Made by a program: the position numbers and the translations under genes
The notes under the pieces: model-generated
Database searches by the model: none
What the model was told of the DNA's origin: nothing
The model's input: only the letters and a program-made list of their open reading frames with translations
Assembly: GCA_965262785.1 (NCBI GenBank)
Contig: OZ253559.1
Location: 2,170,001 to 2,234,000, forward strand
Length of the DNA stretch: 64,000 nucleotides
Direction of reading: 5' to 3'
Origin: G965218495 sp965262785
GTDB lineage: Bacteria; Bacteroidota; Rhodothermia; Rhodothermales; Bin80
Part shown: positions 17,102 through 26,792 of the stretch, piece by piece
Layout: each line of letters starts with the position of its first letter
Position numbering within the stretch: the stretch's first letter is position 1

Positions 17102-18475
17102 TCAGTTACTCGCGCTATGTTGCGTCGTGCTGAAAAGCTCCAACCCCCTGCCACGGAGCTCGACATAGACTTCTTCCCGAAGTGAGTCAAGCCACTTGCG
17201 CATCTCAATGCTGCGCTTATCGTTCAGCGCAAGCTGTTCGATGCGGGCGCCGTCGGTATCGATGTCGACGCGGTGTTCAGGGATAAGCCGCTGCAGCAGC
17301 ACGATATGGTATCCCAAGGTGCCATCCAGCAGTGCTACCTGCCCGGGGAGGCTTATCTCCCCAATATCCAGCGTATCGGCAAGGTTTTGCCACGTCTCGC
17401 CGAGTGCCTCCAGGAACAGGTCGCGCTCACCGGTTTGCGGGTCCACTATACGGCCACCGATTTCCGAAGTGGATTCTTCTTCAGAATGTCGCCGCGCCAA
17501 CAACTCGAAGGGAACCTCAGTAGTGAGCAACGAATCCCGCAGGACATTCAACATCTCAATTGCTTCACTCGGGTCCGATTTGCTCTTATCAATGACTATT
17601 AGGACGTGACTGAAGTCTACCTGATCTCCAACACGTGAATTAACACGCAGGATGTGAAATCCAAACGGGGACTTGAAGGGCGCCGAAAGCTCGCCCGGTG
17701 TAGCCCGTGCTGCGACTGCCGCAAATTCAGGCACCAAGTCTGCGAGTGCCATTGCCTCATAACGTCCGCCATTACCCGCAGAACCCACATCTTCCGAATA
17801 CCTTCGTGCCATCTCTTCCAGCGTACTGCGCCCCGCCTCAATGGAGTCGCGGATGGCGCCGACAATCTCCAGCGCTTCTTCTTCTGCCTCCTTCGACACC
17901 TCTGGATACCGTACGATATGGGAGGCGCGTATCACCTTGGGCAGGGTAGGTAGGGAGTCGGTAGGGAACTGTGCAAACCACTCCCGGACTTCGGACGGCG
18001 TGACGGTGATAGTCTTGAGTTTTGTGTTCTGAAATTGCTCGGCCATCAAGCGCTCACGGAAGCTCTCCCGCAAGTCCTCGCGGATCTCTTCCACACTTTG
18101 CCCATAGATCTCCTCAAGGCGGGTTATGCTGCCAACCTGGTCGGTCAGTACGGAGATGCGCTGATCAATTGCTTGGTCAACCTGATCGTCAGTGACGGTG
18201 ATGTTCGTGTCTCGACGGGCATGTTCAGCCAAGACGCCCTGATCAATGAGCTGGTTTAGCGATTCCACCCACAATTGGTCGGAGTACGAAGCGCGCTGCT
18301 GCTGCAAGATGCCCAGGACAAGCGCGTCGACGTCCGAGCGGAGGATAATCTTGTCGGCTACGACGGCAATGATTTCATCAATGACCTGTTCTTGGGCATT
18401 CGCTGGGCTGACCAAAAGAAGCGGCAGAAGAACAATTGCACAAAAGGACTTCCGCACAATGAAAAGCAGACTCAT
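17102..18475 (-). CDS. SurA-like periplasmic peptidyl-prolyl isomerase
   Basis: A 457-residue secreted foldase. The N-terminus is a signal peptide (basic MSLLFIVRKSF, hydrophobic core, cleavage near SPANAQ). A SurA N-terminal chaperone domain follows (IDEIIAVVADKIILRSDVD). Two parvulin domains come next: RASHIVRYPEVSKEAEEEA ... FKSPFGFHILRV, and FSHVLIVIDKSK ... LPGQVALLDGTLGYHIVLLQ. Such proteins help outer-membrane proteins fold in the periplasm. It follows two other parvulin genes and precedes moxR on the same strand. Confidence 0.88.
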   Translation of the reverse strand: MSLLFIVRKSFCAIVLLPLLLVSPANAQEQVIDEIIAVVADKIILRSDVDALVLGILQQQRASYSDQLWVESLNQLIDQGVLAEHARRDTNITVTDDQVDQAIDQRISVLTDQVGSITRLEEIYGQSVEEIREDLRESFRERLMAEQFQNTKLKTITVTPSEVREWFAQFPTDSLPTLPKVIRASHIVRYPEVSKEAEEEALEIVGAIRDSIEAGRSTLEEMARRYSEDVGSAGNGGRYEAMALADLVPEFAAVAARATPGELSAPFKSPFGFHILRVNSRVGDQVDFSHVLIVIDKSKSDPSEAIEMLNVLRDSLLTTEVPFELLARRHSEEESTSEIGGRIVDPQTGERDLFLEALGETWQNLADTLDIGEISLPGQVALLDGTLGYHIVLLQRLIPEHRVDIDTDGARIEQLALNDKRSIEMRKWLDSLREEVYVELRGRGLELFSTTQHSASN

Positions 18476-18548
18476 ACACGCGTGTTAGTGGCTTGCTGCT
18501 TTAAACGTCGCAGCCTGCGGATTATTGGATCATGCGCCGCAGCTATAG

Positions 18549-19394
18549 TCACTTTCTGATCACAAGTACTTCTCGCGCGAGCGCTTCCGTCCTCAACTGT
18601 TGAACCTGCTGATCATACAGCTGTTTCCGGAGATCAATGGCGCAGTGTGTACGCACCTGCTCCTTAATCCATTCAAATTTTGGCACAGTCCCTATCGGGA
18701 CGCGGTCTACAACCTCGACGTAGTAATGCAGGCTGTCGACCACAAATACCCTAGCGGTTGATGGCGAGAGTTCTTGCACAACCTGTCGAATCTGCGGCTG
18801 GCCTGCAAACAGACGGCTTTCAGGCCAGTAATTGGAAGCCAGCGAATGCGAGAGTGCCGGGTCCGTGGAGTACCGAAGTGCCAGACGATCAAATAACAGA
18901 TCCGCTTCGTCCTTTGGAGCACCGCGCATCTGGTTGTGGACAGCCCGGGCCGAATCGCGTCTTGGCGTTTCCAAGTATCGTATCAAGACGAAGGGCTCGA
19001 TTGTCCGTAGGCGCTCCTTGTGCGTTTCATAGTATGAAATGAGGTCCGTGTCCGTAAGGCTGGCGGCCGATTCGTCGAAGAGGGGTGCAATAAGCGCGTC
19101 AATAAGCACGGCGCGTTCGGCGTCTCTTAGTTGCTGCCGGACGGATTCGTTGGATCTCAGGTTAAGGCGCAGGGCTTCTTGGTACAAGAGCTCGTTTTCA
19201 ACCCATTGGTCAATGACCTGCGCGTGCGCGTCCGAGGTATCCACGTCGCCGTAAAAGCCTTCCAGTGCTGCGTCCAGATCGGACTGCATGAGAAATGCAT
19301 CACCTACACGGGCCACGAACTCTATGGGCTTGCTCCGCTCCTGGCATGCCGGAAGGAGCACGCTGGCCAGGACAATCCAAATGGCTTGACGCAT
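18549..19394 (-). CDS. SurA_N-like lipoprotein of the parvulin cluster
   Basis: A 281-residue protein from the ATG at 19394, which lies 7 bp after the upstream gene's stop. This start gives a short hydrophobic leader ending in a lipobox, VLLPAC, so the protein is probably lipid-anchored. Starts further upstream would run inside the previous gene. The following VARVGDAFLMQSDLDAAL resembles the SurA_N/PpiC N-terminal chaperone domain, and the rest is helical. A complete parvulin catalytic domain is not evident, so it may be only a chaperone. It is the middle gene of the three-gene foldase cluster. Confidence 0.75.
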   Translation of the reverse strand: MRQAIWIVLASVLLPACQERSKPIEFVARVGDAFLMQSDLDAALEGFYGDVDTSDAHAQVIDQWVENELLYQEALRLNLRSNESVRQQLRDAERAVLIDALIAPLFDESAASLTDTDLISYYETHKERLRTIEPFVLIRYLETPRRDSARAVHNQMRGAPKDEADLLFDRLALRYSTDPALSHSLASNYWPESRLFAGQPQIRQVVQELSPSTARVFVVDSLHYYVEVVDRVPIGTVPKFEWIKEQVRTHCAIDLRKQLYDQQVQQLRTEALAREVLVIRK

Positions 19395-19401
19395 GACGGG
19401 T

Positions 19402-21426
19402 CTAAGGAGAGCGCATGGCTTGCACGGCCCGCTTGGGATACGTTCTAACTTTATACTTGGCACGCAACCGCTCAATAAGCTTTTCCTCCCGAATCGTCTG
19501 ATACTCGCTGAGGACCTCGGAACGGGCCTCGTCAAACGTCTTTTCCCGGGCTGGTTCAATGCCGTCATTGAAGAGCGTCAAGAATCCGTTTCGGTAAGGG
19601 ATGATATCCGACCGAGTCCCGTGCTCCAATCCCAGTGCACGATCGTATACGCTGCGCGTTGGACCCTCCACCAGGACTGTGTCAAATCGGACCATTGCGA
19701 CCGAGTCTTTTCGCACATAGTCGTAGAAGTCGGGCCACGACATCCCGCCATCCAGTTGTAGGACCGCTGCTTCATGCAAGGAATCATCGTATGCGAACAC
19801 CTCCATAATGCGGTGGCGGTCCTTGAACCAGAAACGGTCCCTGCCGGCCTCATAGTGTGCTTGCAGGCCGACGGAATCTTCAGATGCGGCGGCCCACACT
19901 GAGTCCTCCATCAGCTTAAACAGCAAGAGGCCGTCCTTGAAGTTTTTCATGATCCATGCAAACTCTTCGTCCTCATGCTCCAAGTCCAGCGCGGTATGGG
20001 TAATGGCAGCGTAGTCCAGAAACGCGTCTCCTGTGCTGACGGCCTGTTCATTGCTGGTTTGTCCGTTACGGATGCGGTTATTACGATCAGCAGTAAACCT
20101 GCCCAGTTGCCGCACCGTGTAGACGGAGTCTGCCACTCGACCTATGACCACTTTGGCAAGCGAGTCATCATCGGCAATCAAGCTGAAATAGGCACGAACA
20201 GAATCTCGGGAAATGCTGGCGACCAGGGAAGTCAAGGCCGCAGTATCTAACGATGCGGAGTAACGGTCTCGTGCGTCTTGCGCCAAGGCGTCCTCTGCCT
20301 TCAGCATGCGAGGTAGGTACTGTATCTCGCGCTTTAACGCATCGAATTCAGATTCGTAGGTGCCGAGCGTGTCGCGCCCGGTGAGCTTCAGGATCTGGAA
20401 ACCGTAGCCCGTCTCTACGATGTCGGTGACATCGCCCACCGCCGGAATTTTGAAGGCGATCTCTCTAAAGGTGCTGTCAATGTCACGGCGCAGGTAGTTG
20501 ATGGAGCCTACGTCGCCCCCTTTGATGCGGCTGGCAGCCTCCTCGGACAGCTCACCGGCGACAAAAGCGAAGTTTTGCCCGGCATCGAGGCGCGCCTTTG
20601 CGCTCTCGATTTTCTCCCGTGCAACGGCCACACTATCCGGGGAAGAACCATTAATTCTCACTAGAATCTGGGACAACTGGATGCTCGGCACCGATGGCCT
20701 GCGGTCATGAATCAATATCACGTGATAGCCATAGTCGGAACGAAATACCTCGGACGGCTGACCTATAGGCTCGGCGTAGGCACGGTCTTCAAAGGGCTTG
20801 ATCATCATGCCTGCGGCAAACCACCCCAAATCACCCCGATACCCCCGCTGGGCCGCCGCGTTTGCCGCCGAAGGGTCCTCCGAGTACCGCATGGCTACCT
20901 CACCGAACTGCATCCCCTTCAGCACCGAGTCTCGTAGCGCCTGCGCACGGTTGAAGGTGTGCAACGTGTCAGCCGGAGGCATATCCGGCGTCAGGCGCGT
21001 GAAGATGTGGCTGGCGTGCACGTTCTGCTTCTTTTTTTCGTAGTAGTCCAGCAGAATCGGGGCCAGCACTACGCGATCGACCAGATACGGCCGGGCAAAG
21101 GCCGCGCGGTACGAATGGATCTCATTGACGACGGAAGGATCCTTGTCATATCCGGCATTCTCGGCAGCCAGCACCTTCAGCTTATAGTTGATATATCGCT
21201 CCAGGAATTCTTCGTGCGAATCTGTCGAACCGGGGGCTGCGAGATTGGAGTTCCGGCGATACTCACGCCTGAAATCATCCTGGTGCAACACCTGGTCTCC
21301 GTAGATCGCTACGATCGTCGTGTCCGACTCGCCGATAAGCAGCGGCGCACTACCGCCACACTTGGCGAGCATTAGTACGGCGAAGCCAGCCAATCCAAGT
21401 CCCAGTCGCAGAGTCATAAATGGCAT
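19402..21426 (-). CDS. Multi-domain parvulin-type peptidyl-prolyl isomerase
   Basis: A 674-residue envelope protein and first gene of the cluster. It has a hydrophobic N-terminus ending in LMLAKCGG, which could be a weak lipobox (Lys before Cys is unusual). A SurA_N-like region starts IYGDQVLHQDDFRREY. Two parvulin domains follow: ASHIFTRLTPD ... FRSDYGYHVILIHDRRPS and QLSQILVRINGSS ... VETGYGFQILKLTGRD. The last 300 residues have no clear match, apart from the C-terminus being helical and basic. Long proteins of this design are usual in Bacteroidota and relatives, where they aid outer-membrane protein assembly. Confidence 0.82.
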   Translation of the reverse strand: MPFMTLRLGLGLAGFAVLMLAKCGGSAPLLIGESDTTIVAIYGDQVLHQDDFRREYRRNSNLAAPGSTDSHEEFLERYINYKLKVLAAENAGYDKDPSVVNEIHSYRAAFARPYLVDRVVLAPILLDYYEKKKQNVHASHIFTRLTPDMPPADTLHTFNRAQALRDSVLKGMQFGEVAMRYSEDPSAANAAAQRGYRGDLGWFAAGMMIKPFEDRAYAEPIGQPSEVFRSDYGYHVILIHDRRPSVPSIQLSQILVRINGSSPDSVAVAREKIESAKARLDAGQNFAFVAGELSEEAASRIKGGDVGSINYLRRDIDSTFREIAFKIPAVGDVTDIVETGYGFQILKLTGRDTLGTYESEFDALKREIQYLPRMLKAEDALAQDARDRYSASLDTAALTSLVASISRDSVRAYFSLIADDDSLAKVVIGRVADSVYTVRQLGRFTADRNNRIRNGQTSNEQAVSTGDAFLDYAAITHTALDLEHEDEEFAWIMKNFKDGLLLFKLMEDSVWAAASEDSVGLQAHYEAGRDRFWFKDRHRIMEVFAYDDSLHEAAVLQLDGGMSWPDFYDYVRKDSVAMVRFDTVLVEGPTRSVYDRALGLEHGTRSDIIPYRNGFLTLFNDGIEPAREKTFDEARSEVLSEYQTIREEKLIERLRAKYKVRTYPKRAVQAMRSP

Positions 21427-21540
21427 GCTGTTGCATTAGACAGCCTCTAAAAACCCTGGGTCTGCCATGCTGTTCCAATCTGACAGGGGAGGCAACCATT
21501 TGGCCTTTGACGTGTCCATATAGCACTAACCCAGATTGCT

Positions 21541-22116
21541 ATGGAAATGATGGCGCACGAACTCGAGCTGATCGAGGCATTCCAGAATGGCGATGACTTC
21601 GCATTCGTGTCTCTTTACAACCGGTATAAGGGATCAGTCTACTCGTTCGCCGTGCGGATGCTGCTGGACCGTGATGCTGCGAAAGATGCCATGCAGGAAA
21701 CCTTTCTACGCATCTATGAAAACCGGGACCGCCTGCTGAAGACTCATGCTTTTAGGGCGTGGCTCTTCTCAGTTGCGCGAAACCAGTGCCTGAACATGCT
21801 TCGGCAGGGAAATCGGCGTGTTCGACTCGATGAAGATCTGAAGGCACGCCTTCAGCAGCCAGCAAGCGGGACACTAGAGAAAGCAGAACAAATCGCGATA
21901 GTGAATCACTTTCTCGGTCTGCTGAAGCCCGAGTATCGCGAAGTGATTGTTCTTCGCGAATTTCAAAACATGTCGTATGCAGAGATCGCTGCAGTGACCA
22001 AAAGCACTTTAGCTGCTGTCAAGTCGCGCCTATTCAAAGCGCGCCGAAAGCTAGCGAAAAGCATGCTGCCGGTTATGGAACGCGAAGCGCAACGACTAGC
22101 CGCGCTGCAGTCATGA
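21541..22116 (+). CDS. ECF-type RNA polymerase sigma factor (RpoE-like)
   Basis: A 191-residue sigma factor of the extracytoplasmic group. Region 2 carries YSFAVRMLLDRDAAKDAMQE and FRAWLFSVARNQCLNMLR. Region 4 carries LKPEYREVIVLREFQNMSYAEIA and STLAAVKSRLFKARRKL, the helix-turn-helix that reads the -35 element. It overlaps the next gene, a zinc-binding anti-sigma candidate, by ATGA. The pair probably senses the cell envelope. It is divergent from the foldase cluster with about 115 bp between, so control of that cluster is a reasonable guess. Confidence 0.93.
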   Translation: MEMMAHELELIEAFQNGDDFAFVSLYNRYKGSVYSFAVRMLLDRDAAKDAMQETFLRIYENRDRLLKTHAFRAWLFSVARNQCLNMLRQGNRRVRLDEDLKARLQQPASGTLEKAEQIAIVNHFLGLLKPEYREVIVLREFQNMSYAEIAAVTKSTLAAVKSRLFKARRKLAKSMLPVMEREAQRLAALQS

Positions 22117-22613
22117 AGGCACCGTGCATCCAAGAAGAGTCCGTCCACCTGTTTTTGGACGGTGAGCTCTCGCAAGGCTTCCAGCCAGAACTCTTTGCAC
22201 ACTTGGCGGCGTGCGAGATGTGCCGTGAGGTTATGAACACGATGATGGAATTTAGGCGAATGAGCCGCCAGGAGGTAATCCATGTGCCGCCGTTAGCAGA
22301 TGAGGCGGTATTGACTACGCTCGAACGGTCCAAGAAGCGCAGATTCCAGAGGGACCGGTACTATGAACGCCGTCCTCTTTGGCAGGCGCGTGCGACGCTT
22401 TCGCTACGGATGTGCGCGGTGCTGGCCGTCCTATTCTTTGCTTCGGGGATAAAGGTAGCGCATGATGTGGGCGTTTCGCGGTCGCTGGAGCCGCTTATGG
22501 AACAGGAGCCCGAACAAGGGCTATTAGGCCCTCGGTTAGAATTCCTATATGTTGTGTCCCCGGGACTCCTTGTTGAAGCGTCGCGCGCCCCGGAGTCCGT
22601 AGATAGACAGTAA
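22113..22613 (+). CDS. Membrane-anchored anti-sigma factor (zinc-finger type)
   Basis: A 166-residue protein. The N-terminus has the zinc-binding anti-sigma pattern: Cys and His early, then HLAACEMC (HxxxCxxC) near residue 34. One membrane segment lies near residues 95-115 (LRMCAVLAVLFFASGIKVA), followed by a short outer part. The start overlaps the sigma gene's stop as ATGA, so the two are made together. It would hold the sigma factor at the membrane until a signal releases it. The outer part has no recognisable sensor domain. Confidence 0.85.
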   Translation: MKAPCIQEESVHLFLDGELSQGFQPELFAHLAACEMCREVMNTMMEFRRMSRQEVIHVPPLADEAVLTTLERSKKRRFQRDRYYERRPLWQARATLSLRMCAVLAVLFFASGIKVAHDVGVSRSLEPLMEQEPEQGLLGPRLEFLYVVSPGLLVEASRAPESVDRQ

Positions 22614-22648
22614 CAAAGGGCTGCACCCTGAGCGGCCACACGTCTGAC

Positions 22649-24097
22649 ATGGCCGTTCGCGTCCGCTTTGCACCGAGTCCGACTGGTTTCCTCCATATCG
22701 GAGGTTTGCGCACTGCGCTATTCTGTTATCTCTTCGCACGTGCTCAGGGCGGTACTTTTGTGTTGCGTATTGAGGACACGGATCGCTCACGCTTCGTAAC
22801 CGACGCTGAAGAGGACATTGTGACTTGCCTTGCCTGGGCTGGCCTTACCATTGACGAGGGTCCGCATCTAGGTCCGGGATATCGTCAGAGCGAGCGTACC
22901 GCTTTGTACCACCGATACGCGCAAGAGCTGCTAGTATCTGGCCATGCGTACCACGCCTTTGACGCTCCCGAGGCGTTACAGGCGATGCGCGATCAAGGCG
23001 CGGCTTACGACAGAGCGACCCGGTACGAGATGGACAACGCCTTTACCCAGTCGCAGGAAGAGGTTCAGCGCAGGATAGAACGAGGAGAGCCGCATGTCCT
23101 GCGGCTGTGCGTGCCCAAGAGTGGCCGCGTAGTGTTTGCGGATCTCATAAAAGGAGCCGTGGAGTTTTCCGTAGACAGCTTGGACGACCAGGTCTTGCTG
23201 AAATCGGACCGGCAGCCAACGTATCACCTGGCCAACGTTGTTGATGATCACCTGATGGGGATCACCCATGTGATTCGGGGTGAGGAGTGGTTGTCTTCGA
23301 CGCCAAAGCACGTGCTGCTGTATGAGGCCCTTGGATGGGAACCGCCGCAAATGGCGCACCTGCCGCTCATCCTGGACCCCAATGGGGGCAAGCTGTCGAA
23401 GCGCAGTGCCTCGCGCCTGGGGATTCCCGTTAGCGTGCGTGACTACCAACGGCATGGATACGAACCGGAAGCATTGGTGAACTTTCTGGCACTTCTTGGC
23501 TGGCACCCAAGTACAGAACAGGAGGTGTTTACGGCAGCGGAGCTGACTGAAGCCTTTTCCTTAGGTCGCGTGACGTCGTCTCCCGCCAAATTCGATCTGG
23601 ACAAGCTCCGCTGGTTCAACCAGCAGCACCTGCGGCGACAGGGGCCAGCCGCGATTTGCGCTCGCGTCAAAGCCTCTGTGGGCAAGGCTTTTGGTTACGT
23701 GGACCAAGCTTACCTGCAGCGTGTCCTCGCAGTAGTAGGGGACCGCATTGTGCTGCGCGAGGACCTGCTTTCGACGTTTGCCTACTTTTTTGAAGACCCT
23801 GAGGCGTACGATGAGCGCGGCGTCAAGAGGCGCTGGAAGTTCGACTCTGCGGAGCTAGTGTGCGCTTACGCTGATCTCCTGGACGTCCTTGCCCCGTTTG
23901 ATGCTACTAACCTGGAGCATGCTTTGCGTGGCCTTGCTGAAGATCGCGGCGTTGGAGCCGGCCGCGTCATTCATCCGGTGCGTCTGGCCACCAGCGGCAC
24001 CACTGCAGGTCCCAGCCTGTTTGAGATGCTCGCAGCATTTGGGCGCGCGAGATGCGTCCGTCGCCTGCGACGCGCAGCACACGTACTGGGGCAATGA
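22649..24097 (+). CDS. gltX: Glutamyl-tRNA synthetase
   Basis: A 482-residue class I synthetase that charges tRNA-Glu. The HIGH motif is FAPSPTGFLHIGGLRTALF at the N-terminus and the KMSKS-type loop is KLSKRSASRLG. The LRIEDTDRSR segment is typical of GluRS. The length is normal. The frame ends at TGA (24095-24097), overlapping the ATG of the ACT-domain gene. Confidence 0.95.
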   Translation: MAVRVRFAPSPTGFLHIGGLRTALFCYLFARAQGGTFVLRIEDTDRSRFVTDAEEDIVTCLAWAGLTIDEGPHLGPGYRQSERTALYHRYAQELLVSGHAYHAFDAPEALQAMRDQGAAYDRATRYEMDNAFTQSQEEVQRRIERGEPHVLRLCVPKSGRVVFADLIKGAVEFSVDSLDDQVLLKSDRQPTYHLANVVDDHLMGITHVIRGEEWLSSTPKHVLLYEALGWEPPQMAHLPLILDPNGGKLSKRSASRLGIPVSVRDYQRHGYEPEALVNFLALLGWHPSTEQEVFTAAELTEAFSLGRVTSSPAKFDLDKLRWFNQQHLRRQGPAAICARVKASVGKAFGYVDQAYLQRVLAVVGDRIVLREDLLSTFAYFFEDPEAYDERGVKRRWKFDSAELVCAYADLLDVLAPFDATNLEHALRGLAEDRGVGAGRVIHPVRLATSGTTAGPSLFEMLAAFGRARCVRRLRRAAHVLGQ

Positions 24098-24465
24098 CCT
24101 ACAATTTGCGGGTCCTTAAGGGACGCTTTGCGGTATGCCGCGTACCAGAAGCAGCCGAGGTACCTTCATGGGCGACCTTAGGTTTGTTCTGGCAGGTAAT
24201 GCGTGCCCCCGGCGAGTTAACCATTGTATGCGCTGAGCATGTTGTGCCAACGGATGTACCTTCCGAGTCGGGATGGTACGCGCTGGAGGTGGGCGGACCG
24301 CTCAGCTTTGACCTAAGTGGGGTGCTCCACGAACTCTTGACGCCGCTCGCTGACAGCGGCGTCGTAGTTTTTGCCATCTCTGGTTACAGTACTGACTATT
24401 TATTGGTACGAGACTTGAAGGAGGCCCTGCGGGCACTTCGGAATGCGGGTTACGTCGTGTGCTGA
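24094..24465 (+). CDS. ACT-domain protein (CASTOR-like ACT family)
   Basis: A 123-residue protein that starts at the ATG overlapping the gltX stop. It looks like two ACT-type units: an N-terminal half with LRVLKGRFAVCRVP and a C-terminal half with LSFDLSGVLHELLTPLADSGV, FAISGYSTDYLLVR and LKEALRALRNAGY. ACT domains bind small ligands, often amino acids, and this family is common as a small stand-alone protein of unknown role. Its 3' end overlaps the convergent glnS gene by 16 bp. Confidence 0.8.
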   Translation: MTYNLRVLKGRFAVCRVPEAAEVPSWATLGLFWQVMRAPGELTIVCAEHVVPTDVPSESGWYALEVGGPLSFDLSGVLHELLTPLADSGVVVFAISGYSTDYLLVRDLKEALRALRNAGYVVC

Positions 24466-26741
24466 TCCAGCTGCTCCTGCAACAGTGCGCGCACTAATCT
24501 GGGTGGTGCGGCGCCACATGTTGTCTTGACTACCTGGCCGATAAAGAAACCCAGCAAACCCTTCTTGCCCTCCCGATACAGGCTAACCTTGTCCGGGTAT
24601 CTCGATAGCAATTCATCTATTATTGCGCGTAGAGTGAATTCATCGTCCAGCGTGCTGGCCTGCTTGGCTTCAAGTAGATTGTCGGGGTCTCCGCCCGCAA
24701 GGACCATCTCGGCAAGAATTTCACGCGCCTGATGTGAGGATGCCTGCTTCCTAGCCACGAGTGCCACAAGGCGTCCAAACGCACGAGCCTCGAACGGCAG
24801 CGAGGTCAGCTTCTTGCCCTTGGCTGCAGGTAGCAGCTGGTTTACCAGCCAGCTTGCCAGTGGCTGCGGCGGAGCAGCACCGAGTGCGTCCTCAAAGAAT
24901 CCTCTTGCGCCGGGTGCACGCAGCAGCGCACGGCCGATGGGATCAGAGAGTCCATACTGAGCAAGCCACGCTTGGTCCTCTACTGACAAGGCTGGGGGTT
25001 CGCCGTACGGGGGGGAGGGGGCGACGCGCTCACGCAACACATGGGCACCAGTCTGCACGGATGTGCTGCCGCTGCGGACATCCTGGGTCAATCTTGTCCA
25101 GCTGTCACGTAGCGGCGCGATGCGGTTGAACACCAGCGGGCCATTTGCGGGGTGTCCCGGGTCACGCCAGAAGTACCCAAGCCGGGTGAATTGGTAGCGC
25201 ACGCCGGCCGGATCGTCCAGGACGCTGGGCTCCACCCGGCTGTCTTGCATCACCAATTTGGAGGTAGGGTTTAGTTGCGTCATGAAGTCCTCACCCGGGA
25301 CCTCAACGGAAAAGAGGCGCTCGTAGAGTCGCACCTCTGCCGGGAGCGATGCTGATGCATCAACCCAATGAATGGTGCCGCGCGCCTTTGGACCATGGCC
25401 AACGCCGCCGCTTCTGGACTCTTGAAACCACGTACACAGGACTTCGACCACCTCCCCGGCCTCATCCCTGGTAACGCTGTCACAGCGGATGACGTAGGCA
25501 TACCTCAACCTCACGTACGCGCCGGGTGACAGGCGCCGGAAGCCCTTTTTGGGATTCTCGCTAAAGTCGCTCCGATCGATGAATAGCGAAGCGGAGAACG
25601 GCACAGGCCTAGTGCCTTCGCGGCCTATGTCGCGTGGCCAATACGGCGCGTGGAGTATTTCCCGGCGGTCCGAAGGATAGTTGGTCAGCGTGACCCTGAG
25701 TGGTTCCAACACGCACATTACTCTCGGGGCCTGGCGGTTCAGATCATCGCGAACGTGGTGATCCAAAAGGCTCGGATCACTGATGCTATCTACTTTGGTG
25801 GTTCCCACGGCATTGCAGAGCGAGCGAATGGCCGCGGGCGTTACGCCCCTACGCTGTGCACCGGCGAGCGTGGGCATCCGGGGGTCATCCCATCCGTCAA
25901 CATGCCCTTCGGCTACCAAGCGCAAGAGCTTGCGTTTGGAGGTGATGGTATAGCCGAGGTTGAGCCGCGCGAATTCATACTGGAAGGGGCGCGGGTTGAT
26001 GCCGAGAGCGTCCAGGTACCAGTCATAGAGCACGCGGTTGGGCGTGAACTCCAGCGTACAGATTGAGTGCGTGATGCCTTCGATGGCGTCACTCTGGCCG
26101 TGCGCCCAGTCATAGAATGGGTATATGCACCAGGCATTCCCTTGCCGGTAGTGATGCGCATGCCGAATGCGGTACATCAGCGGGTCGCGCATCTTCATGT
26201 TATGGTGCGCCATATCGATCTTGGCGCGCAGTACTCGCGTGCCATCCCCGAATTCGCCTGCACGCATGCGCGCAAACAGCTCCAGGTTCTCTTCTACCTC
26301 ACGCTCGCGGTAGGGGCTCTTGCGGCCCGGCTCTGTCACGGTGCCTCGATACGCACGAATCTCTTCTTCTGGCAAGTCATCTACGTAGGCCAGCCGTTTG
26401 CGAATAAGCTGGCAGGCCCACTGGTATAGCTGCTCGAAATAGTCTGATGCGTAGAATTCTTTGCCACTCCAGTTGTACCCAAGCCAGATAAGAGCGCTCT
26501 TGATCGCTTCTACGTATCGGACGTCCTCTGTTGTGGGATTGGTGTCGTCAAAGCGCAGGTGGCACGAGCCGCCGTATTCAAGGGCTAACCCAAAGTTCAG
26601 GGCGATGCTCTTAGCATGTCCGATGTGCGGAAATCCGTTGGGCTCCGGCGGGAACCGAGTGATGATCTTACTGCACCTTCCGGATCGAAGATCTTTGTCG
26701 ATTACTGCGCGAATAAAGTCCCGCACATTCTTTTCAGCCAT
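24450..26741 (-). CDS. glnS: Glutaminyl-tRNA synthetase with C-terminal Yqey domain
   Basis: A 763-residue class I enzyme that charges tRNA-Gln directly. The HIGH motif is FPPEPNGFPHIGHAKSI near residue 30. The KMSKS loop reads ITSKRKLL. The body matches GlnRS to about residue 560 (EPSVLDDPAGVRYQFTRLGYF is near the end of the anticodon-binding part). The last 200 residues form a GatB/Yqey-type domain (REILAEMVLAGGDPDNLLEA, KGLLGFFIGQVVKTT), which is thought to aid tRNA binding. Such fusions are known in Deinococcus and some Bacteroidota-related lineages. Confidence 0.94.
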   Translation of the reverse strand: MAEKNVRDFIRAVIDKDLRSGRCSKIITRFPPEPNGFPHIGHAKSIALNFGLALEYGGSCHLRFDDTNPTTEDVRYVEAIKSALIWLGYNWSGKEFYASDYFEQLYQWACQLIRKRLAYVDDLPEEEIRAYRGTVTEPGRKSPYREREVEENLELFARMRAGEFGDGTRVLRAKIDMAHHNMKMRDPLMYRIRHAHHYRQGNAWCIYPFYDWAHGQSDAIEGITHSICTLEFTPNRVLYDWYLDALGINPRPFQYEFARLNLGYTITSKRKLLRLVAEGHVDGWDDPRMPTLAGAQRRGVTPAAIRSLCNAVGTTKVDSISDPSLLDHHVRDDLNRQAPRVMCVLEPLRVTLTNYPSDRREILHAPYWPRDIGREGTRPVPFSASLFIDRSDFSENPKKGFRRLSPGAYVRLRYAYVIRCDSVTRDEAGEVVEVLCTWFQESRSGGVGHGPKARGTIHWVDASASLPAEVRLYERLFSVEVPGEDFMTQLNPTSKLVMQDSRVEPSVLDDPAGVRYQFTRLGYFWRDPGHPANGPLVFNRIAPLRDSWTRLTQDVRSGSTSVQTGAHVLRERVAPSPPYGEPPALSVEDQAWLAQYGLSDPIGRALLRAPGARGFFEDALGAAPPQPLASWLVNQLLPAAKGKKLTSLPFEARAFGRLVALVARKQASSHQAREILAEMVLAGGDPDNLLEAKQASTLDDEFTLRAIIDELLSRYPDKVSLYREGKKGLLGFFIGQVVKTTCGAAPPRLVRALLQEQLDQHTT

Positions 26742-26792
26742 GCTATCAAAAATGGTTAGAGCTTGTGCGCCAATCGACAGGGTACAGCTCCG

